The notes under the pieces: model-generated | Database searches by the model: none | Told to the model about the DNA's origin: nothing | The model's input: the letters and a program-made list of their open reading frames with translations, nothing else | Made by a program: the position numbers and the translations under genes | Shown here: one piece after another, positions 1 through 8,339 of the stretch | Position numbering within the stretch: position 1 is the stretch's first letter | Layout of the letters: each line of letters opens with the position of its first letter | From: Neiella litorisoli | GTDB lineage: Bacteria > Pseudomonadota > Gammaproteobacteria > Enterobacterales > Neiellaceae | NCBI RefSeq assembly: GCF_014773395.1 | Contig: NZ_JACXAF010000014.1 | Coordinates: 62,001 to 126,000 of the forward strand | DNA length: 64,000 nucleotides | Reading direction: 5' to 3'

Positions 1-120
1 CCCTCTGGCCACTTCATCTCGCTTTAAGCCTGGCTTGCCTGGCGTTAATTGCATGTTCGCCATAGTGCCAAGAACATTTTGGAGAGAGGTCAGAAAAGGG
101 TTCACGAATTCAGCGTTCAT
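1..120 (-). CDS. cheX: Chemotaxis protein CheX, N-terminal fragment
   Basis: This is an open frame running off the left edge, with ATG at 118-120 on the minus strand and 40 codons visible. The translation starts MNAEFVNPFLTSLQNVLGTM and continues with the QLTPGKPGLKRDEVARG stretch. The opening pattern (MNAEF-NPF followed by V-TM and a PGKP turn) is that of CheX-type proteins, small CheC/FliY-family phosphatases that dephosphorylate CheY-P in the cytoplasm. The diagnostic catalytic helices lie outside the window, so the assignment rests on the N-terminus only. It lies downstream of the three minus-strand genes at 280-3083, separated by about 160 bp in which I see no terminator or clear promoter. 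Confidence 0.72.
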   Translation of the reverse strand, partial: MNAEFVNPFLTSLQNVLGTMANMQLTPGKPGLKRDEVARG

Positions 121-279
121 TGAGCAATATGTCCCTGAGTCTTTTGGCTAAGTAAGGTATTTGTCAGACTCTACGGATTCTAATACGAATTAAGTCTTTG
201 ACAACTGTTGGGATGCAAGATTATGCAATGCTTTGTTGAGGGTCACAACTATGGCGCTCGATGATGATTTTCTGGCCCG

Positions 280-837
280 TTACTGGGGTTTATCATTGCT
301 TTTTGTCGACAGAAAGGCTGTCAACGAGATAAATCCCCAAACCACTTCCAAACCAAACACTGGCCAGTTGCCATCTTGATACAGTTGAAACAGCAAAATC
401 CAAGCGGCATAGGTATTGAGTAAATAGTAGTGTTTGGCCTGTAACCGGCCTGCCGAGAATTTCCAATAGCCTAAACAAAACGCGAGTGTTGAACTCCACC
501 CCCATACGGCAATGCCAGACATCGAGCCTTGTAGCAACATGCCGCAACCGATTAACAGCATCAGCAAACAGCTGGCAAACAACACGCGGTTAGATATTGG
601 CAACTTCGGCAGCTGCCAGCATTGAAGTGAAGCTATGCTCACCATCAACCAGAACAGATTAATCGCGACAGGTTGCCAGGACATCAGTGCCAATGAGCTG
701 ATCACTAGTGCCAACGCTGCTGTCGCATTAAAGCCAAAGTAAACCGGATCGGCGGATTTACCCAGCACACTGATCCGAGCGTGGGCATACAAGTAGCAAA
801 GGGTGCCAAACCAGCCGAGCAGTGACAACAAGGTCAT
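280..837 (-). CDS. Membrane protein with two tandem CBU_0592-like domains
   Basis: This is a 185-residue integral membrane protein from ATG 837; the frame extends upstream to 903, but that part overlaps the previous gene. It contains two copies of the same roughly 65-residue module. Copy 1 (about residues 1-70) has LLGWFGTLCYL, then FNATAALALVISSL, then INLFWLMVSIASL. Copy 2 (about 112-178) has VWGWSSTLAFCLGY, then LLNTYAAWILLF, then LEVVWGFISLTAFL. Each copy has three hydrophobic segments, giving about six or more helices. The G-W-x-G-T, N-x-x-A and N/E-x-x-W spacing resembles the CBU_0592-type membrane domain, usually present once in about 80-residue proteins. Function is unknown. The start is one base from the upstream gene's stop at 839, so the two are probably cotranscribed. 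Confidence 0.68.
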   Translation of the reverse strand: MTLLSLLGWFGTLCYLYAHARISVLGKSADPVYFGFNATAALALVISSLALMSWQPVAINLFWLMVSIASLQCWQLPKLPISNRVLFASCLLMLLIGCGMLLQGSMSGIAVWGWSSTLAFCLGYWKFSAGRLQAKHYYLLNTYAAWILLFQLYQDGNWPVFGLEVVWGFISLTAFLSTKSNDKPQ

Positions 838-838
838 G

Positions 839-1852
839 TTAATCAATCTCGATGTGCATGTTGCGGATATAGAGCTGCTTGCCCGCATGTGGTCCATTGG
901 CAATCTGAACCAATGAATAACGCATCATGCCATCAAAGATCTGTTCGTTATCGTGAGGCTTTAATACCACCGGATGCCACCTGAGCACCTCGCCGCGAGA
1001 GCCTTGCGGTATGACAAAAAACTGTTTGCTACCGTCTTCCGTCAATTGATAGCCAGTGACGACAGGAAACCCTTCTGCGGGCACCAAGCGGATAAAGCCT
1101 GAACCTTCAACCATCCGGCCCGAGCTGAGAATTTCATCAAATAAGCCCTGTGCTTTGAGGGTCGCCAGTGCCTGATCAAATTGCTCGATAAAGGCTTGTC
1201 CAGAGGCGTTATTGGGGGCCACTAGGTAGACATTGTTGTAGGCGCGATGCTGATTCAACACCTTAAATTCGTGGGTTTTATGGGGCATGTAACGGCGAAT
1301 CAAGTGCTTCGCCACTTGAATACTAATCGGTAGTAAGTCGATATCGCCGTTGGCCAACGCCTCAAGCGCCAGCAATTCGCTACTAAAAATCTTTGCTTCG
1401 GGAAGCAGTTCATCGATTTGTTGGCCATAGCTGTAACCCGCGACACGACCAAATTTCAACGCTGGATTGCGGCCAACGGCGAGTTTGCTGATGTCCTGAT
1501 GCCAGCGCTCGGAGTAAAACATGCCATTTTCGACTCGCATCAGCGGCGCAGAAAATAGCGCTTGGGCTTGTCGCTCGCGCGTTTTAAAAAATGGGAAGGC
1601 TGCAGTAATGTCGCCCTCGGCAGCCATTTTAAAACTGAAGTAGTAATCAATATGCTGCCACGAGGGGCTGCGTTTCATTTGGTATAGCACCAGTTGCACG
1701 ATGCGCTCGGCGCTGCCCAGATGTTCTTCATCGCCGGTCACAAATGGTGGCCATGGTGCGGTGTAAACCGGTTGTTGTTGCAGTGCTTCAGCTTGAATCA
1801 CACTGCTCCAACAACACAGAGCAAGTAACAGAGGTTTAATGACGTTTGGCAT
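839..1852 (-). CDS. Periplasmic solute-binding-like protein (SBP_bac_3 type), orphan
   Basis: This is a 337-residue secreted protein from ATG 1852; an upstream TTG at 1879 is possible but would place residues ahead of the signal peptide. The N-terminus is a signal peptide (MPNVIKPLLLALCCWSSV, cleavage near QAEA). The mature part starts with the aromatic strand YTAPWPPFV typical of family 3 amino-acid-binding proteins, followed by a DITAAFPFFKTRERQ segment and the lobe-crossing pattern ANGDIDLLPISIQVA. No permease or ATPase is adjacent, so it may be a sensor-type or polar amino-acid binder rather than part of a transporter. It overlaps the upstream gene by 17 bases, which implies translational coupling. 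Ligand unknown. Confidence 0.7.
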   Translation of the reverse strand: MPNVIKPLLLALCCWSSVIQAEALQQQPVYTAPWPPFVTGDEEHLGSAERIVQLVLYQMKRSPSWQHIDYYFSFKMAAEGDITAAFPFFKTRERQAQALFSAPLMRVENGMFYSERWHQDISKLAVGRNPALKFGRVAGYSYGQQIDELLPEAKIFSSELLALEALANGDIDLLPISIQVAKHLIRRYMPHKTHEFKVLNQHRAYNNVYLVAPNNASGQAFIEQFDQALATLKAQGLFDEILSSGRMVEGSGFIRLVPAEGFPVVTGYQLTEDGSKQFFVIPQGSRGEVLRWHPVVLKPHDNEQIFDGMMRYSLVQIANGPHAGKQLYIRNMHIEID

Positions 1853-3083
1853 ACAGGTAAACGAAAAAAGCAAAAACAATAAAGAAGAAACTAATCAGTA
1901 ATAGGTGATCCGTTTCTAAGGTGGCAATCATGGTCAAAAATGATGAAGGCGCCGAATCTCGATAACCCAGAGTGGCGCTGGCAGTATAGGTTCGGCTGTA
2001 TTCGGACAGCGTAATGGCCAAGTCAAACAGACTAATAAAGCCGATCGCCACCAGAATTAAATCGGTGTAGTAGCTACTTTTCTCTTCCTGAGTTGATTGA
2101 ATATCGTGGAGCCGGCTCGAACAAATATCGATAAGGCGCTCGGAGTTGGCCGTCACTTTGTCAAAATCCCAGCCTTTGAGGATTTCGTCAATGAGCCGCT
2201 TCTTCTCTGGCTTGAGATACTTACGCGCTTCTTGAAAACTACTGATATGCATTCGGGTAATCGCCCGAATCGCGGTGATCGCAGTTTTTGCCTGTTGGAC
2301 GCTTTTATCTAGATAGGTGGTCGAAATGGTCTCGTACAAATTGCTGTTGCAGGTGTCTTGCACGGCATAAACATATTGGGCCGAGACCATCGCGGCAATT
2401 CGCATGTCATTCAGCGGCGCGTCGGTATCGACAAAAACATAGTTGAGCCAGACCATGGAAACATCGGATTCGCCAGCGATAATGGCATCAGCATCTTCTG
2501 GGCATGGCGTGTTACTGAGCCATTCGGTAATTAAATTGGCGTGGCTTTGTCGCTGCGATGGCTGCAGGCGCAGCGATCGCGCACTCCATAATTGCTCGAC
2601 CTCATCATCGGTACTGAATGGTTCGTTGATATCAATAAAGCCGGAAAATTGCCCAATGGGTTCTAGGTATTTCGGTGCTAACTTGGTCGCCAGCAGCTGT
2701 AACTGGGGCAGCAAGTGCTGCTGGTAGTATTGGTTAATCAGCAAGGTGGTGTGGTCTTGGACCCAGTTTTCTAAATCGCTATCGGGCAAGGTTTGTTCGT
2801 CAAATAGCAGCTCAATGACACTCACCGTATTGCTGTAAATGTGGGCTTTGAGGCTAATTCCAGGTTGCTCGAAACTGTGACTTAAGCTAAACAGCTTCAA
2901 GCCATCGCGATCATCAACCTTGAGAGACTTATAAGCTTTTGCTGAGCGTTGTTTGGGGATTTCGGCTGTCGGCACCAGTGATTGGATGGTGTCGAGAAAT
3001 ACTCGATATCCAGCTGTTTTTTCGTTAACCCCAAGGCGCAGGTTCAAGTGCGATCGGATTGGCGTGATGGTGACTATTTGCAT
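1836..3083 (-). CDS. Unknown protein with two C-terminal membrane helices
   Basis: This 415-residue protein is not recognised. The first 330 residues look soluble and mostly alpha-helical, with Trp/Leu-rich stretches and an Arg/Lys-rich segment (YLKPEKKRLIDEIL near residue 290). Two hydrophobic segments follow at about 337-357 and 390-411, ending in a basic tail (YLYAKRH). A soluble domain followed by two C-terminal helices recalls CorA-like or sensor-like membrane proteins, but I see no GMN motif and make no such claim. Its stop overlaps the start of the solute-binding gene downstream, so the two are probably coexpressed. It is transcribed divergently from the gene at 3330, with 246 bp between them. 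Confidence 0.55.
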   Translation of the reverse strand: MQIVTITPIRSHLNLRLGVNEKTAGYRVFLDTIQSLVPTAEIPKQRSAKAYKSLKVDDRDGLKLFSLSHSFEQPGISLKAHIYSNTVSVIELLFDEQTLPDSDLENWVQDHTTLLINQYYQQHLLPQLQLLATKLAPKYLEPIGQFSGFIDINEPFSTDDEVEQLWSARSLRLQPSQRQSHANLITEWLSNTPCPEDADAIIAGESDVSMVWLNYVFVDTDAPLNDMRIAAMVSAQYVYAVQDTCNSNLYETISTTYLDKSVQQAKTAITAIRAITRMHISSFQEARKYLKPEKKRLIDEILKGWDFDKVTANSERLIDICSSRLHDIQSTQEEKSSYYTDLILVAIGFISLFDLAITLSEYSRTYTASATLGYRDSAPSSFLTMIATLETDHLLLISFFFIVFAFFVYLYAKRH

Positions 3084-3329
3084 GAGTTTACTTTGGCAAC
3101 TACAACTTCGGTTCCAAGGCTACCATAACGCTTTTGTGAGTTGTTGATTTGTATATAATATTTGCTGGTGTAGTTGGCAGCCGTCAGTATTCGGCAGTTA
3201 GTTAGCGCTTTTAGCTTTAAAATAAGGCGTGATGGAACAAGCAATTACTAAGTCCTACCAGCAACAGAGGTTGGTTTTTGCCTAAGATGAACAAAGTCGA
3301 ACAACAGCTTGGAGCGCGAGGAGCCGTCA

Positions 3330-4238
3330 TTGTTTTATGATTATCAGGCCTGGCTGCGGGCAAGCCTTGCTGCGGTGTTGCTTGTTTCGACCAGTGTTGT
3401 TGGCGAGCCAGCGCAAGTGCCGCAAAAAGTTATTTTCAGTGATGCTAGAGCATCTGATGATCCGCGGGTGACCTATAAGCTGGAAGTGTTGACCCAAGCA
3501 CTAGAAGTGACTCAAGCGCAATACGGCCCTTATGAGCTGGTGATCAATAACGGCCGAATGACTAACAAGCGGGTGATTCAGCGACTCGAAAAGGGAGGCG
3601 CGGAAAACGTTTATTTTGGCGTCACATCACACGAGCTTGAGCAGCGACTTCTGCCCATTCGTATTCCTACCCGTATGGGGGTGCTGAATTATCGGTTATT
3701 ACTGATCCACAAAGATAATGCACACCGGTTTGCCGATATACGCACTGTTGAGCAACTCAAGGCACTGACCGTTGGCTTGGGCTCCCAATGGGGCACGCGT
3801 CAAGTTCTCGAATCTCAGGGATTCTCTGTGACGCCCAGCAACACCTACGACGGCTTGTTTAAAATGTTAGAGACCAAGCGTTACGACTATGCTCCTCGTG
3901 GCCCCAATGAAATCTACCTTGAGCTGGAACATTTTCGCGAGCAGATGCCCAATGTCATCGTTGAACCGACTTTGGCGCTGTTTATCGCTGCGCCGTTTTA
4001 CCTATTTGTCAGTCCGCATAACCCCGAATTAGCGGAGCGATTACAAGTCGGGCTTGAACACATGGTCAAATCAGGGTGGCTTCGGCAGCATTTTTATCAA
4101 CATTATCAAGCAAATATTGAGCGCGCTGCAATCGACAAGCGATACGTCATTTACATCGATAACCCCTTGCTGCCAGAACAGACTCCACTTGAGCGTTCCG
4201 AACTTTGGTATTGGCCACATCCGCCGAGAGGCAACTGA
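3330..4238 (+). CDS. Periplasmic solute-binding-like protein, orphan
   Basis: This 302-residue protein is read from TTG 3330, preceded by GAGGAG at 3318-3323 with good spacing; a TTG at 3309 would add seven residues. A hydrophobic signal segment (LRASLAAVLLVSTSVVGEP) leads into a family 3-like fold: strand KVIFSDARA, a hinge region with VTYKLEVLTQAL, LTVGLGSQWGTRQVLESQGF, and a C-terminal lobe with LALFIAAPFYLFVSP. No transport genes of its own adjoin it. It sits directly upstream of the guanidine operon, but its stop precedes that operon's own enhancer sites and promoter, so I treat it as a separate unit. Ligand unknown. Confidence 0.65.
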   Translation: MFYDYQAWLRASLAAVLLVSTSVVGEPAQVPQKVIFSDARASDDPRVTYKLEVLTQALEVTQAQYGPYELVINNGRMTNKRVIQRLEKGGAENVYFGVTSHELEQRLLPIRIPTRMGVLNYRLLLIHKDNAHRFADIRTVEQLKALTVGLGSQWGTRQVLESQGFSVTPSNTYDGLFKMLETKRYDYAPRGPNEIYLELEHFREQMPNVIVEPTLALFIAAPFYLFVSPHNPELAERLQVGLEHMVKSGWLRQHFYQHYQANIERAAIDKRYVIYIDNPLLPEQTPLERSELWYWPHPPRGN

Positions 4239-4248
4239 TCGCCAATTA

Positions 4249-4295
4249 CTGTCTTCTTTGGTGCAGTCAGATTTATGGTGACCTTTATTGGTGCA
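4249..4295 (+). promoter_or_regulatory. Candidate NtrC enhancer sites (two half-sites 30 bp apart)
   Basis: The 8-mer TTGGTGCA occurs at 4258-4265 and again at 4288-4295, exactly 30 bp apart, which is close to three helical turns. NtrC sites are dyads of the form TGCAC-N7-GTGCA. The second copy has a partial left arm (TGACC at 4279-4283) giving a 17-bp imperfect dyad at 4279-4295; the first copy's left arm is poor. Measured from the sigma-54 start predicted near 4408 the sites lie at about -113 and -143, where NtrC enhancers commonly sit. This is a pattern match only. Confidence 0.5.
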
Positions 4296-4380
4296 TTTCC
4301 TGCTTGGCAAATTAGAAACGAAAAGCTGCTCGATGCTCGCCTATCGTTGTTGTAGCAGCATTTGTCGCAAATTAAGTGCA

Positions 4381-4397
4381 TTGGCACAGGCCTTGCT
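4381..4397 (+). promoter_or_regulatory. Sigma-54 (RpoN) promoter of the guanidine operon
   Basis: TTGGCACAGGCCTTGCT matches the 17-position sigma-54 consensus YTGGCACGRNNNTTGCW at all but one position, with the invariant GG (4383-4384) and GC (4395-4396) at the required spacing. Transcription should start near 4408, leaving a leader of about 330 nt that contains the guanidine-I riboswitch. The promoter suggests nitrogen-limitation control through NtrC, which fits an operon that releases ammonia from guanidine. Confidence 0.75.
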
Positions 4398-4487
4398 TCG
4401 TCATTCATAACGCACTAGAGAGAACTATCTCCGCTACCAACAAGCTGACGGCTTGTGATGGACCAGCGTTGACCACAATTTGAAAAT

Positions 4488-4608
4488 AGACATCTAGGGT
4501 TCCGGCTGACTTCAAATCAGTGACTGGTCCGAGAGTTGTCAACCTCACCGCTTTATCGCAATCGAGGTCACACGGAGGGACAAAAGCCCGGGAGAACGAC
4601 CTTAGGTC
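4488..4608 (+). promoter_or_regulatory. Guanidine-I riboswitch (ykkC class)
   Basis: The sequence carries the conserved guanidine-I blocks in order: CTAGGGTTCCG (4494-4504), ACTGGTCCGAGAG (4523-4535), then ACACGGAGGGACAAAAG (4570-4586) and CCCGGGAGA. A closing stem can form between CTAGGG (4494-4499) and CCTTAG (4600-4605), extended by GAC/GTC. An internal stem pairs ACCTC (4542-4546) with GAGGT (4564-4568). The class senses free guanidinium and usually switches on uptake, export or degradation genes. The strand AACCTCACC (4541-4549) is also a perfect 9-nt complement of GGTGAGGTT (4728-4736), the ribosome-binding region of the next gene, which suggests translational ON control. Confidence 0.93.
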
Positions 4609-4740
4609 AAAGTTTCTCTCGTGCCACAAGTTTCTTTGGGTGAGCTCAACGCGCACATCCAAATTCGCAAAACTAAAAAATTGAACCACAAGCTATTGCC
4701 TGTTTGCGTAGCTTCAAAAATAACCAAGGTGAGGTTAACC

Positions 4741-5814
4741 ATGTTGCAAGTTTTTCGTTCTGTAAAACGAGTTGCCGCGGTCGTTTCTGTTTGTGCATTG
4801 ACGATCTTCGGTACAGCCCAAGCTGCTGAAAAAACTGAATTTAAATTAGCCTGGACGATTTATGTTGGCTGGATGCCATGGGATTACGGTGCTGCATCCG
4901 GCATCGTTGATAAGTGGGCTGACAAGTACGGCATCAAGATTGATGTGGTGCAAGTCAATGACTATGTCGAGTCCATCAATCAGTTCACTGCGGGTCAGTT
5001 TGACGCCACCGTGATGACCAACATGGATGCGCTGACCATTCCTGCCGCCAGCGGCGTTGATTCCACGGCGTTGATCGTCGGTGACTTCTCCAACGGTAAC
5101 GATGGTGTGGTGCTCAAAGGCGACAAGTCGCTCAAGGACATCAAAGGTCAGAACGTTAACTTAGTGGAATTGAGTGTTTCTCACTACCTGTTGGCTCGCG
5201 GTCTTGAATCCGTTGGTATGACAGAGCGCGATGTGACTGTGGTCAACACCTCAGATGCTGATTTGGTGGCTGCATTCACCACCGATGATGTCACTGCGGT
5301 AACCACCTGGAACCCGCTATTGAGCGAAATCACGGCGATGCCAAAGACTAGCAAAGTGTTTGATTCGTCAATGATCCCAGGCGAAATCATCGACTTGTTA
5401 GTGGTCAACACAGACACCCTGAAAGCGAATCCGAAACTGGGTAAAGCGCTGACTGGCGCTTGGTATGAAATCATGGCCACTATGTCGGGTTCAGATGCGG
5501 CGGCAGTCAAAGCCAAGACCTTCATGGCCGAAGCTTCAGGTACAGATCTGGCTGGTTATGAAGCGCAATTAGCGTCAACCAAAATGTTCTACAAACCTGC
5601 TGATGCTGTTGCATTTACCAATAGCGACAAACTCACAGCGACTATGGCCAAGGTATCTGAATTCTCCTTCGAACATGGTTTGCTGGGTGAAGGTGCGCCT
5701 GATGCTGGCTTTATTGGCATTGAAACGCCAGCTGGCGTGTTTGGTGACAAAGGCAACATCAAGTTGCGCTTTGACCCAAGTTACATGGCAATGGCCGCCA
5801 AAGGCGCGCTGTAA
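4741..5814 (+). CDS. Guanidine/urea-carboxylase-region ABC transporter, periplasmic binding protein
   Basis: This 357-residue secreted protein starts at ATG 4741, behind AAGGTGAGG; the frame is open further upstream but those codons belong to the leader. The signal peptide ends near AQA-AEKT. The mature protein begins FKLAWTIYVGWMPWDYGAA, with the NMDALTIPAASGVD and AAFTTDDVTAVTTWNP segments typical of nitrate/sulfonate/taurine-type (SsuA/TauA) binding proteins found beside urea carboxylase genes. The neighbouring guanidine enzymes and riboswitches indicate that guanidine is the ligand. That is an inference, since the family also includes urea, nitrate and sulfonate binders. First gene of the operon; about 100 bp precede the permease. 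Confidence 0.88.
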   Translation: MLQVFRSVKRVAAVVSVCALTIFGTAQAAEKTEFKLAWTIYVGWMPWDYGAASGIVDKWADKYGIKIDVVQVNDYVESINQFTAGQFDATVMTNMDALTIPAASGVDSTALIVGDFSNGNDGVVLKGDKSLKDIKGQNVNLVELSVSHYLLARGLESVGMTERDVTVVNTSDADLVAAFTTDDVTAVTTWNPLLSEITAMPKTSKVFDSSMIPGEIIDLLVVNTDTLKANPKLGKALTGAWYEIMATMSGSDAAAVKAKTFMAEASGTDLAGYEAQLASTKMFYKPADAVAFTNSDKLTATMAKVSEFSFEHGLLGEGAPDAGFIGIETPAGVFGDKGNIKLRFDPSYMAMAAKGAL

Positions 5815-5913
5815 ATACCGTCTGCTGCAATGCTCTTCGATTTTGCCCAGTCGCGTCGTGGCGCTGGCTGGGCGAGATCCGCTTGAACACCAAACACCGA
5901 CTGTGAGGTGCCC

Positions 5914-6744
5914 ATGACGCGCATCATCAATCGCCAACCCAATCGCTATGGCCGCATTGTGCTTGGGATCCTGCCGTTCATTATTTTGCTGCTGTTCTAC
6001 TTATCAGCATCCGATGCGAGATTGGCGGAAAACCCTAACGATAAGCTATTGCCTGCATTCAGTAGCTTTGCCGAAGCCATTGAGCGGATGGCATTCGAAC
6101 CCAGTAAGCGCACTGGTGAGTACCTGCTGTGGCAAGACACATTTGCCAGCTTGCAGCGATTAGCGATGGGAGTTGGTATTAGTGCCTTGATTGGCCTGTT
6201 GATTGGCATTGGCAACGGCATGGTGCCTTACATGCGCTCGCCGTTATCGCCTTTGGTAACCGCCTTGTCACTCATTCCGCCAATGGCGATTTTGCCGATT
6301 CTGTTTATCGTCTTTGGTTTGGGTGAAGTGTCCAAGGTGGTGCTGATTGTCATCGGTATCAGCCCGATTATTGTCCGTGATTTACAACTTCGCACCGATG
6401 CGCTGCCCAACGAACAACTACTCAAAGCGCAGACCCTTGGTGGTAACAGTTGGCAGATTATTGTGCGGGTGGTATTGCCGCAAATCATGCCACGATTGAT
6501 TGAAGCGATTCGCCTGACGTTGGGTAGTGCTTGGCTGTTTTTGATTGCCGCCGAAGCCATTGCTGCTACCGAGGGCTTGGGCTATCGCATCTTTCTGGTT
6601 CGGCGCTACCTGTCGATGGATGTCATTTTGCCATATGTCCTTTGGATCACGGCGCTGGCATTTGCCATGGACTGGTCATTAAAGCGTTTGTCGCTGCTAG
6701 CGTTCCCTTGGTATCACGCATCGAAAGGAGGCCGCGATGACTGA
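5914..6744 (+). CDS. Guanidine-region ABC transporter permease (SsuC/TauC type)
   Basis: This 276-residue inner-membrane protein starts at ATG 5914 (GTG 5908 is an in-frame alternative overlapping the GAGGTG ribosome-binding sequence). It has about six transmembrane helices, beginning with RIVLGILPFIILLLFYLS. The BPD_transp_1 coupling loop is visible as EAIRLTLGSAWLFLIAAEAI following a LGGNSWQIIVRVVLPQIMPR segment (EAA motif region). It forms the membrane channel for the binding protein upstream and the ATPase downstream, whose start it overlaps by 8 bases. Substrate assignment comes from operon context. Confidence 0.87.
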   Translation: MTRIINRQPNRYGRIVLGILPFIILLLFYLSASDARLAENPNDKLLPAFSSFAEAIERMAFEPSKRTGEYLLWQDTFASLQRLAMGVGISALIGLLIGIGNGMVPYMRSPLSPLVTALSLIPPMAILPILFIVFGLGEVSKVVLIVIGISPIIVRDLQLRTDALPNEQLLKAQTLGGNSWQIIVRVVLPQIMPRLIEAIRLTLGSAWLFLIAAEAIAATEGLGYRIFLVRRYLSMDVILPYVLWITALAFAMDWSLKRLSLLAFPWYHASKGGRDD

Positions 6745-7549
6745 TTCAATTATTGAGTTCAATAATGTCTGGAAAGAGTACGGCGATAACGTGGTGCTCG
6801 AACGGCTAAACCTCAGCGTCAAAGCAGGGGAATTTGTCAGCATTGTTGGTGCTTCGGGTTGTGGTAAAACGACGTTTCTCAACTTATTGCTGGGAACAGA
6901 GCAAGCTACTCGCGGCGAGATTTTGCTCGATGGCCAACCGCTCAACCCTGAGCCGGGCATTGAGCGCGGTATTGTGTTCCAGCGCTACTCGGTATTCCCG
7001 CACCTGACGGCATTGGAAAACTGCATGCTGGGCGATGAGTTTGCTGGTTCTTTGACGAGTTTATTGCTTGGCCGCTTGGCCGGAAAAGCAAAAGCTGCCG
7101 CTCGCGAGCGTGCCATGGGCATGCTGGAAAAGGTGGGCTTGGCTAATGCTGCCAATCGTTATCCCAGTGAATTATCCGGTGGTATGCAGCAGCGTTTGGC
7201 GATCGCTCAGGCGTTGCTCAAGCAACCCCGCATATTGCTGCTTGATGAGCCATTTGGCGCTCTCGATCCGGGCATTCGCAAAGACATGCATGGCCTGATT
7301 GGTGAGCTGTGGCAGGAGCAACAACTCACCGTCTTTATGATCACCCATGATCTAAGTGAAGGCTTCCACCTCGGTAGTCGGCTCTGGGTGTTCGACAAAC
7401 TGCGCCACGACCCGCAAGCACCTGAGCGGTTTGGAGCTCAAGTGACTTTTGACATTCCACTTCATCATGAACATTCATCCGCAGCGCAAATGGATCAACT
7501 GGCAACCTTGCCGGGAACGCCAAAAGCTGCGGTGCTAGCTGCGTCTTAA
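6737..7549 (+). CDS. Guanidine-region ABC transporter ATP-binding protein (SsuB/TauB type)
   Basis: This 270-residue cytoplasmic ATPase shows Walker A GASGCGKTT (about residues 38-46), the Q-loop FQRYSVFPHL, signature LSGGMQQR (about 141-148), Walker B ILLLDEPFGALD (about 161-172) and the switch histidine in MITHDLSEGF. The C-terminal 60 residues after the nucleotide-binding fold are short and lack a recognised regulatory domain. It powers the permease, with which it overlaps (ATG 6737, permease stop 6744). The 41-bp gap to the next gene has GAGG before the next start and no terminator, consistent with one transcript. Confidence 0.9.
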   Translation: MTDSIIEFNNVWKEYGDNVVLERLNLSVKAGEFVSIVGASGCGKTTFLNLLLGTEQATRGEILLDGQPLNPEPGIERGIVFQRYSVFPHLTALENCMLGDEFAGSLTSLLLGRLAGKAKAAARERAMGMLEKVGLANAANRYPSELSGGMQQRLAIAQALLKQPRILLLDEPFGALDPGIRKDMHGLIGELWQEQQLTVFMITHDLSEGFHLGSRLWVFDKLRHDPQAPERFGAQVTFDIPLHHEHSSAAQMDQLATLPGTPKAAVLAAS

Positions 7550-7590
7550 CCGATAACAATTAAACACGTAGCTGAGTTAGAGGATTTTTT

Positions 7591-8328
7591 ATGGCCGAGA
7601 CAATTTTTACTGATGTGATACCGCCAGCGGCCCACTGGTCGATGGTGGTTCCACAAGGGCATACCTTAGTGCTCACCGATCCTGAAGGTGGCGCCAATCT
7701 GAGTATGTTGTTTTACAACCCCAATAACCTGCTAGAGCGCTACAATGCGCCAGATACCCTCAAGTGTCAGCACACCTTCAAACTGACCCAAGGACACTGC
7801 CTGTACTCCGACATGGGTCGGGTATTTTGCTCGATTACTCGCGATGATACCGGTTGGATCGATTCAGTTGCGGGCGTTGCCAATAAAGCTAAGGTCGCCA
7901 GCAAATGGGGTAAGCGCGATTACCAGACTGACCGCAACGACTGGAAGCAAAATGGTTATGACGCGCTGTTGGTTGAGGTCGCCAAATACGGCTTAGGTAA
8001 AAAAGATCTGGCGGCGAATTTAAACCTGTTCAGTAAAGTGCATACCGATGCTGAGGGTAATTTGCAGTTTGCCACTGATCACAGCAAGGCTGGCGATGTC
8101 ATTGAATTGCGCTTTGAAATGGACACCTTGGTGGTGTTTACCACTTGTCCTCATCCAATGAATCCGGCTACTGAATACCCGCGCCATTCTGTGCAACTCA
8201 GTATGGTTAAGTCGGCTGCGGTCGCTGATGATGATCCGTGCCTTAATTCGAGGCCAGAAAATGGTCGAGGCTTCGAGAACAATCGCCGTTATTTGGCTCA
8301 TTCGGGCCATAGTACTGGCTGCTGTTAG
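7591..8328 (+). CDS. Carboxyguanidine deiminase subunit (DUF1989, urea carboxylase-associated protein 2)
   Basis: This 245-residue DUF1989 protein corresponds to the urea carboxylase-associated protein 2 type. In characterised guanidine carboxylase operons, two DUF1989 proteins form carboxyguanidine deiminase (CgdAB), which converts carboxyguanidine to allophanate and ammonia. Visible are [40 protein letters not shown] and the C-terminal [12 protein letters not shown]. Where the sister subunit has a Cys/His cluster (C-G-R-H then G-G-A-C), this one reads [14 protein letters not shown], so it lacks those putative metal or catalytic residues and may be a structural subunit. I cannot tell which of CgdA or CgdB it is. 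The stop TAG at 8326 overlaps the ribosome-binding sequence of the next gene. Confidence 0.88.
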   Translation: MAETIFTDVIPPAAHWSMVVPQGHTLVLTDPEGGANLSMLFYNPNNLLERYNAPDTLKCQHTFKLTQGHCLYSDMGRVFCSITRDDTGWIDSVAGVANKAKVASKWGKRDYQTDRNDWKQNGYDALLVEVAKYGLGKKDLAANLNLFSKVHTDAEGNLQFATDHSKAGDVIELRFEMDTLVVFTTCPHPMNPATEYPRHSVQLSMVKSAAVADDDPCLNSRPENGRGFENNRRYLAHSGHSTGCC

Positions 8329-8339
8329 GAGACAAGTCG

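Noticed and set aside
2-151. Open plus-strand frame at the left edge ending in TAA at 149-151
   Set aside because: It overlaps the minus-strand CheX fragment, whose N-terminus is recognisable. No start codon with a ribosome-binding site and no family pattern.
4621-4740. Extension of the guanidine-binding protein frame upstream of 4741
   Set aside because: It lies in the riboswitch leader, lacks a ribosome site, and would bury the signal peptide.
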